Assembly (NCBI GenBank): GCA_030655675.1 | Contig: JAUSPM010000234.1 | Location: 1-7,777, forward strand | Direction: 5' to 3' | Length of the DNA stretch: 7,777 nucleotides | From: Methanosarcinaceae archaeon | Lineage (GTDB): Archaea > Halobacteriota > Methanosarcinia > Methanosarcinales > Methanosarcinaceae | In this document: piece by piece, positions 1-5,513 of the stretch | How the letters are laid out: every line of letters begins with the position of its first letter | Position numbering within the stretch: the stretch's first letter is position 1 | Made by a program: the position numbers and the translations under genes | The notes under the pieces: model-generated | Told to the model about the DNA's origin: nothing | Database searches by the model: none | The model's input: the letters and a program-made list of their open reading frames with translations, nothing else

Positions 1-32
1 CTGCGTATTTTGCGAATGCGAAAGGATGGTAG

Positions 33-66
33 GTAGGTATGGAACATGCCGCCTGCGGCGGGGTTG
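33..66 (-). repeat. Dispersed palindromic repeat, copy A
   Basis: A short GC-rich hairpin in AT-rich surroundings: GCCGC (48-52) pairs with GCGGC (55-59). Read on the minus strand, it is followed by GGCATGTTCCATACCTACC. The same flank follows related hairpins at 7157-7197 (plus strand) and 7677-7712 (minus strand). The flank is conserved while the hairpin bases differ, which suggests a small REP-like repeat family rather than chance GC richness. Just left of it, GGTA is repeated three times in a row (28-39). Function unknown. Confidence 0.5.
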
Positions 67-160
67 ATGCATGGGGTTTTAGGTATTTGAAATGTGCATT
101 GACATTTTATCAGATTAACAAAGACAACGGTTTAATTGGAAATTATATTTTTTTTTTATT

Positions 161-177
161 TAATAATATATATATAC
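161..177 (+). promoter_or_regulatory. Candidate TATA box for the small membrane protein gene
   Basis: An alternating TA tract centred near 170 follows a T-run (149-159). Archaeal transcription usually starts about 25 bases downstream of the TATA box, here around 195-200. That is only a few bases before the ATG at 206. No Shine-Dalgarno sequence is visible before this ATG, so the mRNA may be leaderless or nearly so. The box is inferred from composition and spacing only. Confidence 0.45.
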
Positions 178-205
178 TTTAGTGTTTTAAATTTCATTGA
201 TTTAC

Positions 206-508
206 ATGGAAATTGAAACATCGATTCGAATTATACTTGGGATAATTTCTATTGTCATTATGTTTATTGCTATGTATTATGGAATAGCATTAAAAACGAG
301 GTTGCCAAAAGAACTTTTATCCCTCAATTTAATTATCTATGCACTTTTATTAATGGTAATTCAGCGAATATTCCATGTTTTTGCAGATTTTAATGCATTT
401 TGGTTTATGATTGTTATTGATGACATAACATCTATAATAATCGCTATCCTCATGCTTTTAGCATTCAAGAGAATGTACTCAAAATTAGTAAAAGATACTC
501 ATCATTGA
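206..508 (+). CDS. Small three-helix membrane protein, unknown function
   Basis: A 100-residue protein made almost entirely of hydrophobic segments. Predicted membrane helices lie at about residues 8-29, 37-60 and 65-88, separated by short charged loops (KTRLPKE; an ADFN turn). It ends in a short basic and histidine-containing tail. I do not recognise the family, and no catalytic motif is visible. An in-frame TTG at 197 would add three residues (M-I-Y), but the ATG at 206 is preferred because it sits where transcription from the 161-177 TATA box would begin. The gene converges on the cheF-1 gene 53 bases downstream. Its position beside two CheF proteins and a KaiC-like ATPase would suit a membrane sensor or anchor, but that is inference from location alone. 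It is very AT-rich, like the rest of the left half. Confidence 0.7.
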   Translation: MEIETSIRIILGIISIVIMFIAMYYGIALKTRLPKELLSLNLIIYALLLMVIQRIFHVFADFNAFWFMIVIDDITSIIIAILMLLAFKRMYSKLVKDTHH

Positions 509-543
509 AAACGAGGGAAATTGAAAATCAATATCGATAGTTG

Positions 544-560
544 TATTTTTAAAACTAAAA
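544..560. terminator. Candidate bidirectional oligo-T terminator
   Basis: The short gap between the convergent membrane-protein and cheF-1 genes holds TTTTT on the plus strand (546-550). Immediately after it is AAAACTAAAA (551-560), which reads TTTTAGTTTT on the minus strand. Archaeal RNA polymerase often terminates at U-rich tracts without a stable hairpin, so both genes could end here. A weak ATTG/CAAT inverted repeat lies just upstream (about 520-533). Confidence 0.4.
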
Positions 561-561
561 C

Positions 562-1707
562 TTATCCACTAATATTGCAACGCATGAAATTATCCCTTAC
601 CACATCCATGCCCATTGGAAGTATGTTATTGTTTGAATCGATCAAACCATTTTCTACTATACTTTTAATATCTTGTTCAATGATAGGAAGTTCAATTCCA
701 AGAACATGTGCAATAATATTGTGATCTACAATTCCTAAATACATTGAATTCATTATGCGAAAATGCATGTCTTCACTTTTGTCCAGCATTCCATAAAGTG
801 CAAAACCAATCGATTTTTCCAGAGGTTCAACATCAATGCAAACTCCAGATTTTGTTCTAATATATATATGTAGGTTTCCTATATCATTCTCTTCAATTAC
901 CATATCCTTAATGTCTTTGATCGGGATGTACTGCCATAAATCGGTTGTATCTACTTTTCCTGACAGGGTTGAGTGTTCATTTTTCCAGATAACTTTGTTC
1001 ATTGGTTTTGTTTGTTTGGCGTTATGGGCATTTTTCCAATGGTGCATAACGTTTTCAAATGCCGTGTTAACATCTTTTCCAAGTTTCCCCCCTCCCTGAC
1101 TTTTTATTTTTTCTACATACTCTAATCCTTTTGGTGTAATAATCGCATTCTCATCAACATATTCTTTATTTTTCAAAACTTTTAATGCATGATTTAACAG
1201 TATCTGATTACTGTCAAATATCGGGAGTAGTATATCAACATCTTTTATTCCAAATTCAATCAGGCATAACAAACGTATTTCTTCAGACTCCAGTTCTTCA
1301 CTGGTTCCACTGGCGCTAAAACCAAGTAATTCTAAAAGATAATTCTTGAACGGTCTGATATCTACTGCAGTTCCTGCAAACACCGTAGTAACTATCAGGT
1401 GACTTCCGCCAAACATTGATTTCTTTTTGTGATCAACAACTAAAAAATTAGAATATTTTGTTGCATGCATGAGTTGGTTTTCAATAGTAGCTGGCATTTT
1501 ACGTCCAATCAATTCAATTGAACTAAGTGGGATTATTTCCATTTCGGATTCATTCGGAATCCACATATTATCATTTGCAACTTCTATCACTCCTTTTAAC
1601 CATTTTATGTCGATAGAACTCTTATCAGAGAGAACCTTTGACACGTCAAGTACGTATGAAAGATCAAATTTATTATCTTCTTTTTCTTTACTACCAATAT
1701 TTTCCAT
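562..1707 (-). CDS. CheF-like archaeal taxis adaptor protein (paralogue 1)
   Basis: A 381-residue protein resembling the archaeal CheF family, whose characterised members link phosphorylated CheY to the archaellum motor. The sequence shows two similar halves. Half 1 has a beta-rich PH-like stretch (about 35-130: GVIEVANDNMWIP, IIPLSSIELIG, VVDHKKKS, a hydrophobic FKNYLLELLGF end) and then a winged-helix-like stretch (about 136-203). A glycine- and lysine-containing linker (204-235) leads to half 2, a second PH-like stretch (about 236-309: SGKVDTTDLWQYIPIKDI, LHIYIRTKSG, IDVEPLEKSI) and a second winged-helix-like stretch (310-373). The N-terminal 30 residues are highly charged. There are no membrane helices, so it should be cytoplasmic. 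The upstream TTGGGGTTT is a poor Shine-Dalgarno match, and a TATA-like tract lies at 1749-1763. The gene is divergent from the KaiC-like ATPase. It is clearly paralogous to the CheF at 2667-3944. No other che or arl gene is in view, so the partner motor or CheY is unknown. Confidence 0.8.
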   Translation of the reverse strand: MENIGSKEKEDNKFDLSYVLDVSKVLSDKSSIDIKWLKGVIEVANDNMWIPNESEMEIIPLSSIELIGRKMPATIENQLMHATKYSNFLVVDHKKKSMFGGSHLIVTTVFAGTAVDIRPFKNYLLELLGFSASGTSEELESEEIRLLCLIEFGIKDVDILLPIFDSNQILLNHALKVLKNKEYVDENAIITPKGLEYVEKIKSQGGGKLGKDVNTAFENVMHHWKNAHNAKQTKPMNKVIWKNEHSTLSGKVDTTDLWQYIPIKDIKDMVIEENDIGNLHIYIRTKSGVCIDVEPLEKSIGFALYGMLDKSEDMHFRIMNSMYLGIVDHNIIAHVLGIELPIIEQDIKSIVENGLIDSNNNILPMGMDVVRDNFMRCNISG

Positions 1708-1748
1708 CGATAAACCCCAATTATTTTCAAAAAATTGTATTGATTTGA

Positions 1749-1763
1749 AATAATATATATATT
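1749..1763 (-). promoter_or_regulatory. Candidate TATA box for cheF-1
   Basis: On the minus strand this reads as an uninterrupted AT tract (CAATATATATATTATTT) ending about 42 bases before the ATG at 1707. Transcription would start about 25 bases downstream, leaving a leader of roughly 15-20 bases. It shares the 1708-1929 intergenic region with the promoter of the divergent KaiC-like gene. Assigned by composition and spacing. Confidence 0.4.
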
Positions 1764-1845
1764 GTATTCATATATTATAAATAATACCAAACGAATAAAA
1801 TTATACTAAATACAAAATATCATTTAATAAATGAACTAATTATAG

Positions 1846-1860
1846 ATAATATATTATACT
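1846..1860 (+). promoter_or_regulatory. Candidate TATA box for the KaiC-like gene
   Basis: The tract ATAATATATTATACT lies about 70-85 bases upstream of the ATG at 1930, giving an expected start site near 1875-1880 and a leader of about 50 bases. A second possible box is AGTTTAAAG around 1881-1889. The whole intergenic stretch is AT-rich, so the choice is uncertain. Confidence 0.3.
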
Positions 1861-1890
1861 TAATAAATCTCAAATGATAAAGTTTAAAGT

Positions 1891-1917
1891 CATGGTGTGC
1901 AATAAATAGTATATTGG
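1891..1917 (+). promoter_or_regulatory. Shared upstream motif, copy 1 (before the KaiC-like gene)
   Basis: This stretch contains CATGGTG, AATAAA and TAGTAT in that order. The same three blocks occur in the same order, with four extra bases before TAGTAT, on the minus strand at 4062-4033 upstream of cheF-2. The copy here ends just before the GGAG ribosome site at 1916-1919. It could be an operator or an mRNA leader element shared by the two genes. No known regulator is recognised. Confidence 0.3.
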
Positions 1918-1929
1918 AGACTTAAAACA

Positions 1930-2634
1930 ATGAGATTTATAGATTCTATCAATGGGCTTAATCAAATATTTGATTCTGACATCCCAAAAAAAAGTGTTGT
2001 TATGATCACAGGCGGTGAGGGTACTGTGAAATCAGGTTTCGCATATTCCCTGATGTCGAACTATCTTGAGCAATCGGGCGAGTTTGGTCTTTATATAACG
2101 CTTGAACAAAATAAACAAAGTCATATTGAAAATATGAAATCTATGGGTGTAAAATCATCCAAGAATCTTATGATCTCCGATATCAGCGATTACCGTATAG
2201 ATTATAGCGATGAAAAATTAGATATAATTGATTTCATTGCAAAAACGATTGAAATGTATAAAAAAAGATACGGTGATAAATTTACAACAATAACTCTTGA
2301 CTCTCTGGGTGCAATGTATTCATTAATGTACACTGCGCCGCATGAATTAAGGAGAAAGATATACCAATTATTTGAATATATACGAAGAGAAGGCATAACC
2401 TCATTTATTATTTTGGAAAAATACAACGATGCGGGGGAGAATGTGCAAACGACCGGTATGGAAGGGTATATTGCAGATGGTTTAATCGAGCTTGGTATGA
2501 AATTGAACCAAAACGATGCTTTAAGATATTTGCGCGTGCGCAAGATGAGGGCAACCAAACACAGTATGAGACTTCACATATTCAGAATAGGCAATAATGG
2601 TATTGAGATAATTGAAGGGCATATATTTGATTGA
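1930..2634 (+). CDS. Single-domain KaiC/RAD55/ArlH-like ATPase with a divergent Walker A
   Basis: A 234-residue protein of the KaiC/RecA ATPase superfamily, the family that includes the archaellum ATPase ArlH. It starts at ATG 1930 behind GGAG (1916-1919, 10-base spacing). Motifs: Walker A at residues 28-35, GGEGTVKS, with Val33 where the usual GxxGxGK[ST] has glycine; YITLEQ at 55-60, keeping Glu59 but with Gln60 where KaiC proteins often have a second catalytic glutamate; Walker B TTITLD with Asp124 followed by SLGA; EGYIADGLIEL near 179-188; and the C-terminal RVRKMRATKH (202-211), typical of KaiC domains. There is one ATPase domain only, with no membrane helix or fused sensor. Lys34, Ser35, Glu59 and Asp124 are kept, so nucleotide binding is plausible and hydrolysis uncertain. 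It sits between two CheF paralogues, divergent from one and convergent with the other. A role in taxis signalling or motor control is inferred from this context and from ArlH, not shown. Confidence 0.85.
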   Translation: MRFIDSINGLNQIFDSDIPKKSVVMITGGEGTVKSGFAYSLMSNYLEQSGEFGLYITLEQNKQSHIENMKSMGVKSSKNLMISDISDYRIDYSDEKLDIIDFIAKTIEMYKKRYGDKFTTITLDSLGAMYSLMYTAPHELRRKIYQLFEYIRREGITSFIILEKYNDAGENVQTTGMEGYIADGLIELGMKLNQNDALRYLRVRKMRATKHSMRLHIFRIGNNGIEIIEGHIFD

Positions 2635-2649
2635 CACTGTTAAAACGTG

Positions 2650-2661
2650 ATGGTGCAAAAT
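2650..2661. repeat. 12-base inverted repeat flanking cheF-2 (downstream copy)
   Basis: ATGGTGCAAAAT in the 32-base gap between the ends of the KaiC-like gene and cheF-2. Its exact reverse complement, ATTTTGCACCAT, is at 4050-4061 upstream of cheF-2, so the two copies bracket that gene. It may be a trace of insertion of the gene or a protein-binding site. A chance match cannot be excluded in 12 bases. Confidence 0.3.
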
Positions 2662-2666
2662 GACAA

Positions 2667-3944
2667 TCAATCATTCATAATTTCATCGTCTGTATTGTTT
2701 TCAGTTCCATTCATTTCGGCAGAGGATTTCGATGAAATATCGGAGTGCTCGATGGAGGATTTCGATAAAATATCGGAATTCTCGACACTTTCCACTAAAT
2801 CGAGGTGTTCTGAAGATTTTTCATCACTTTTTTTAGTATATATCAGGTCCCCAATTAGTTCCATGCCTTTAGATGACAATTTATTGTTTGGATTGATGTA
2901 TCCTTTTTCTTTGAAAGAATCCAATTTGTATTCAAGAAGAGATGCGGGCATATTAACAATGTGTGCAAGTTCATTCGGTTTTACTACGCCTAAATATATT
3001 GAACATAAAATACGAAGTTGCATGTCTTCATTATTATTCAACGCAACATGTAAAGTGAACATTATTGATTTATCCTCCGGCTCGATGTAGATGTGTGCAT
3101 CATATTTGGTATGAATATGCAAGCATTTTGTCCCCAATTTCACATCTTCAATTTCCACTCCGTCAATATCATCAATTGGGATGCATTGCAATAATTCACT
3201 TGTTGCAACAAGTCCGTTAATTGATGATTTATTATATTCCCATAGGTATTTGTTCATTTTTTTTGTTGGATCTGTATTTGTGATGTAGGTCGATTCCTCC
3301 GAATCATCATCATCGGATTCTATTTCGACACCACCAATAACTCCACCCTCTTTGCCTTTTATCTGTTCAACGTATTCAAAACCAAGTTGGGTTGTGGAGG
3401 CATAGTCATCTACTAACCCTTTTTTCTTAAGTACCATGAATGCATGGTTTAACTTTTCTTTATCATTATCGAATATTGGCCTTAGCATATCGAAGTTGTC
3501 CATTCCTGCTGCGAGCAAACATAATAGGCGCGACTCATCCGGTGTTATATCTGCAAAAGTCGCATCAACTTTAAAGCCAATTAAAGATATGAGATAATTT
3601 GATAATTTCACAATATTCTTAGAGTCGCCTGCAAATAACATGGTGTAAGTTACGAATGCGGAACTAAAATTAGATTTTTTCTTATAATCAATTGCCAACA
3701 CGCTTGGATGTTTTGTAATTTTACGTATCTCGTTGACCATATATACAGGCATCTCACGTCCAACAACTTCAATAGATTTCAGGGGGACTATCTCAAATCC
3801 CTCATCAGTAGGCAACCATATGTCTGTAACTGTTACTCCTATAAGGCCATTATTCCATTTCAACCCATTCGCATTTCGCACAGAAGCAAGATGCGGCACA
3901 TCCGGTACATATGCAAGTTCAATTTCAATATCCATTTCTTTCAT
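2667..3944 (-). CDS. CheF-like archaeal taxis adaptor protein (paralogue 2, with acidic serine-rich tail)
   Basis: A 425-residue CheF-family protein with the same four-part layout as the CheF at 562-1707. It has a PH-like stretch (about 28-125: NGLIGVTVTDIWLPTDEGF, IVPLKSIEVVG, AIDYKKKS) and a winged-helix-like stretch (about 132-197). A second PH-like stretch (230-302: INGLVATSELLQCIPIDDI, IYIEPEDKSI) is followed by a second winged-helix-like stretch (303-371). Two parts differ from the paralogue. The linker is acidic (ESDDDDSEES, about 209-218). A hydrophilic, Ser/Glu/Asp-rich tail of about 54 residues (372-425) includes two 11-residue repeats (388-398 and 399-409, ENSDILSKSSI / EHSDISSKSSA). 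ATG 3944 gives the longest product; ATG 3935 (residue M4) is an alternative, and neither has a strong Shine-Dalgarno site. Cytoplasmic adaptor role as for CheF is inferred. The gene diverges from thiC and converges with the KaiC-like gene. Confidence 0.8.
   Translation of the reverse strand: MKEMDIEIELAYVPDVPHLASVRNANGLKWNNGLIGVTVTDIWLPTDEGFEIVPLKSIEVVGREMPVYMVNEIRKITKHPSVLAIDYKKKSNFSSAFVTYTMLFAGDSKNIVKLSNYLISLIGFKVDATFADITPDESRLLCLLAAGMDNFDMLRPIFDNDKEKLNHAFMVLKKKGLVDDYASTTQLGFEYVEQIKGKEGGVIGGVEIESDDDDSEESTYITNTDPTKKMNKYLWEYNKSSINGLVATSELLQCIPIDDIDGVEIEDVKLGTKCLHIHTKYDAHIYIEPEDKSIMFTLHVALNNNEDMQLRILCSIYLGVVKPNELAHIVNMPASLLEYKLDSFKEKGYINPNNKLSSKGMELIGDLIYTKKSDEKSSEHLDLVESVENSDILSKSSIEHSDISSKSSAEMNGTENNTDDEIMND
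2722..2787. repeat. Two tandem 33-base repeats within the cheF-2 tail
   Basis: Units at 2722-2754 and 2755-2787 both begin GAGGATTTCGAT and continue with AAATATCGGA and CTCGA blocks, differing at only a few positions. As a multiple of three they keep the reading frame and encode the two 11-residue repeats in the acidic tail of the CheF-like protein. The close match suggests a recent slippage duplication. Confidence 0.75.
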
Positions 3945-3985
3945 ATCTAGTTACCATAATATCATATTTGGAATCGTGATGTTGT

Positions 3986-4000
3986 AATTATAATATCTTA
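3986..4000 (-). promoter_or_regulatory. Candidate TATA box for cheF-2
   Basis: On the minus strand this reads TAAGATATTATAATT, 42 bases or more before the ATG at 3944. Transcription would begin about 3960-3965, giving a short leader of around 20 bases. Assigned by composition and spacing in an AT-rich gap. Confidence 0.35.
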
Positions 4001-4032
4001 ATCATATTCATGGATTCATATAGTTAAACGCA

Positions 4033-4062
4033 CAAAATACTATATGTTTATTTTGCACCATG
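4033..4062 (-). promoter_or_regulatory. Shared upstream motif, copy 2 (before cheF-2)
   Basis: On the minus strand, pointing at cheF-2, this contains CATGGTG, AATAAA and TAGTAT. These are the same ordered blocks as at 1891-1917 before the KaiC-like gene, with CATA inserted between the last two. It includes the 12-base sequence repeated in inverse orientation at 2650-2661. It also lies in the thiC promoter region, so it could equally be read from the other strand. Its distance to the start codon (about 90 bases) differs from copy 1 (about 13 bases), which weakens a simple operator model. Confidence 0.3.
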
Positions 4063-4064
4063 AA

Positions 4065-4076
4065 ACATATATATCT
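4065..4076 (+). promoter_or_regulatory. Candidate TATA box for thiC
   Basis: ACATATATATCT would place the transcript start near 4095-4100, about 40 bases before the thiC ATG at 4138. An alternative box, ACTATATG at 4039-4046, would give a leader of about 70 bases. No thiamine-pyrophosphate riboswitch signature is visible in either leader. Confidence 0.35.
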
Positions 4077-4137
4077 ACGCATGCCCTATTCCTCCACCAT
4101 AACAACCATACATATCCACCACATAATCGGAGTAATA

Positions 4138-5415
4138 ATGACATTAATGGAAGATGCAAAAAAAGGAATCATAACACCGCAGATAAAATTTGTAGCCGAA
4201 GCTGAAGGGATTGATGCCGAAACCGTTCGTTCCTGCGTTGCCAAAGGCTGGATAACTATTCCGAATAACATTGAGGGGAATTCCAGACTTGTTGGCGTAG
4301 GTAAGTACATGAGTACAAAGATCAATGCCAATATCGGAACGTCCCGCGATTATATGGATATTGAGGAAGAGGTCAAAAAAGCGAAAGCTTCACAGACGTT
4401 TGGTGCGGATACCCTGATGGACCTTTCAACCGGTGGCAATCTTGACATGATAAGGCAAAGGCTCATGGATGCAGTTGATATCCCGATTGGTACGGTTCCA
4501 ATATACCAGGCTGCTGCCACTCAAAAAGCAGTTGTTGATATGTCGTCCGATGATATGTTCAATGCAGTGCGAAAACATGCAGAGGACGGAATCGATTTTG
4601 TGACGGTGCATTGTGGTGTCAATCAAAACGCGCTTGAGCGCCTCAAGACCAGTGATCGGATCATGAACGTTGTAAGTCGTGGGGGTTCATTCACGATTGC
4701 GTGGATGCTGCATAACGATCAGGAAAATCCATTCTATGCAGAGTACGATTATCTTCTTGAAATTGCCCATGAGTATGATATGACAGTAAGTCTCGGGGAC
4801 GGGATGCGCCCGGGCTGTATCCATGATGCATCCGATCGTCCAAAGTTCATGGAGTTCATCACGCTTGGAGAACTTGTAAAACGGGCAAGGGCTGCGAATG
4901 TCCAGACATTTGTAGAAGGTCCGGGGCATGTTCCGATCGATGAGATAGAGTTGAGTGTTAAGGGAATGAAACATCTTTGCGATGGCGCACCGCTCTACCT
5001 TCTGGGTCCACTTGTGACTGACATTGCGCCGGGTTATGACCACATCACAGGTGCCATTGGCGGTACGCTTGCGGGAATGTACGGTGCTGATTATTTGTGT
5101 ATGACAACGCCGTCAGAGCATCTGGCATTGCCGACTATTGAGGATATTAAGGAAGGTGCGATTGTCACGAAGATTGCTGCACATGCCGCTGACCTTGTGA
5201 AAGATGGGCAGCGCGAGCGTGCACGGGCGCGGGATATTGCGATGGCACATGCGCGCAAGGATCTTGATTGGGAAGCGCAGTATCGCCTGGCAATCGATGG
5301 CGATCGTGCAAGATGCATTCGGGAAAGCAGGGTTACCGGCAGCGATGCATGTTCGATGTGTGGTGATCTTTGCGCTATGAAGATCGTGCGGGATGCGCTT
5401 TCGGGTAAAAAATAA
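4138..5415 (+). CDS. thiC: Phosphomethylpyrimidine synthase ThiC
   Basis: Converts 5-aminoimidazole ribotide to hydroxymethylpyrimidine phosphate in thiamine biosynthesis, using S-adenosylmethionine and a [4Fe-4S] cluster. 425 residues, the short form without the N-terminal domain of bacterial ThiC. Family motifs in order: GTVPIYQA (118-125), DFVTVHCGV (153-161), SRGGSF (180-185), LGDGMRPG (219-226), VEGPGHVP (259-266), YDHITGAIGGT (300-310), PSEHLALP (325-332), and a C-terminal cysteine cluster CSMCGDLC (Cys405, Cys408, Cys412). The last spacing is CX2CX3C, one residue shorter than the CX2CX4C described for bacterial ThiC; this may be an archaeal form. The start is ATG 4138, preceded by CGGAG (GGAG 4129-4132, 5-base spacing). 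The reading frame stays open to an ATG at 4060, but those 26 codons look unlike ThiC and include the probable promoter. GC content is much higher than in the cheF region. A flavodoxin gene follows on the same strand. Confidence 0.95.
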   Translation: MTLMEDAKKGIITPQIKFVAEAEGIDAETVRSCVAKGWITIPNNIEGNSRLVGVGKYMSTKINANIGTSRDYMDIEEEVKKAKASQTFGADTLMDLSTGGNLDMIRQRLMDAVDIPIGTVPIYQAAATQKAVVDMSSDDMFNAVRKHAEDGIDFVTVHCGVNQNALERLKTSDRIMNVVSRGGSFTIAWMLHNDQENPFYAEYDYLLEIAHEYDMTVSLGDGMRPGCIHDASDRPKFMEFITLGELVKRARAANVQTFVEGPGHVPIDEIELSVKGMKHLCDGAPLYLLGPLVTDIAPGYDHITGAIGGTLAGMYGADYLCMTTPSEHLALPTIEDIKEGAIVTKIAAHAADLVKDGQRERARARDIAMAHARKDLDWEAQYRLAIDGDRARCIRESRVTGSDACSMCGDLCAMKIVRDALSGKK

Positions 5416-5424
5416 TTCATCGTC

Positions 5425-5440
5425 AAAATTGATAATTTTT
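5425..5440 (+). terminator. Weak candidate terminator after thiC
   Basis: AAAATT (5425-5430) and AATTTT (5434-5439) form a short AT-only inverted repeat around GAT, ending in a T-run to 5440, ten bases after the thiC stop. The stem is weak, but a U-rich end alone can suffice in archaea. If it is leaky, thiC and the following flavodoxin gene could still be co-transcribed. Confidence 0.3.
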
Positions 5441-5450
5441 AGAAGCAATC

Positions 5451-5458
5451 TTTAAGTA
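5451..5458 (+). promoter_or_regulatory. Candidate TATA-like box for the flavodoxin gene
   Basis: TTTAAGTA lies 56-63 bases before the ATG at 5514, predicting a start near 5480 and a leader of roughly 30 bases carrying the strong ribosome site. It suggests the flavodoxin can be expressed apart from thiC. Confidence 0.3.
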
Positions 5459-5498
5459 CATGACAAATAATGTTAATTCTGCAGTTTTTTAATTGACT

Positions 5499-5504
5499 GG
5501 AGGT
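5499..5504 (+). promoter_or_regulatory. Strong Shine-Dalgarno site before the flavodoxin gene
   Basis: GGAGGT ends nine bases before the ATG at 5514. It is the best ribosome-binding site in the window and fixes that start. It suggests high translation compared with the cheF genes, which have poor sites. Confidence 0.7.
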
Positions 5505-5513
5505 TGATACTAT

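Noticed and set aside
1605..1790. 61-codon minus-strand open frame upstream of cheF-1
   Set aside because: It overlaps the start of cheF-1 in another frame and runs through its TATA-like promoter; its composition is simply AT-rich.
2647..3090. 147-codon plus-strand open frame
   Set aside because: It lies antisense inside the clearly supported CheF-like gene at 2667-3944 and reflects that gene's low-complexity tail.
4060..4137. In-frame upstream ATG that would add 26 residues to ThiC
   Set aside because: The extra residues resemble no ThiC N-terminus, the stretch contains the likely TATA box, and the ATG at 4138 has GGAG at 5-base spacing.
4060..4137. Thiamine-pyrophosphate riboswitch before thiC
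   Set aside because: The leader is short and lacks the conserved CUGAGA-type and other thi-box sequences.
4687..5448. Several minus-strand open frames of about 111-118 codons
   Set aside because: All are antisense to thiC, which carries family motifs along its whole length.
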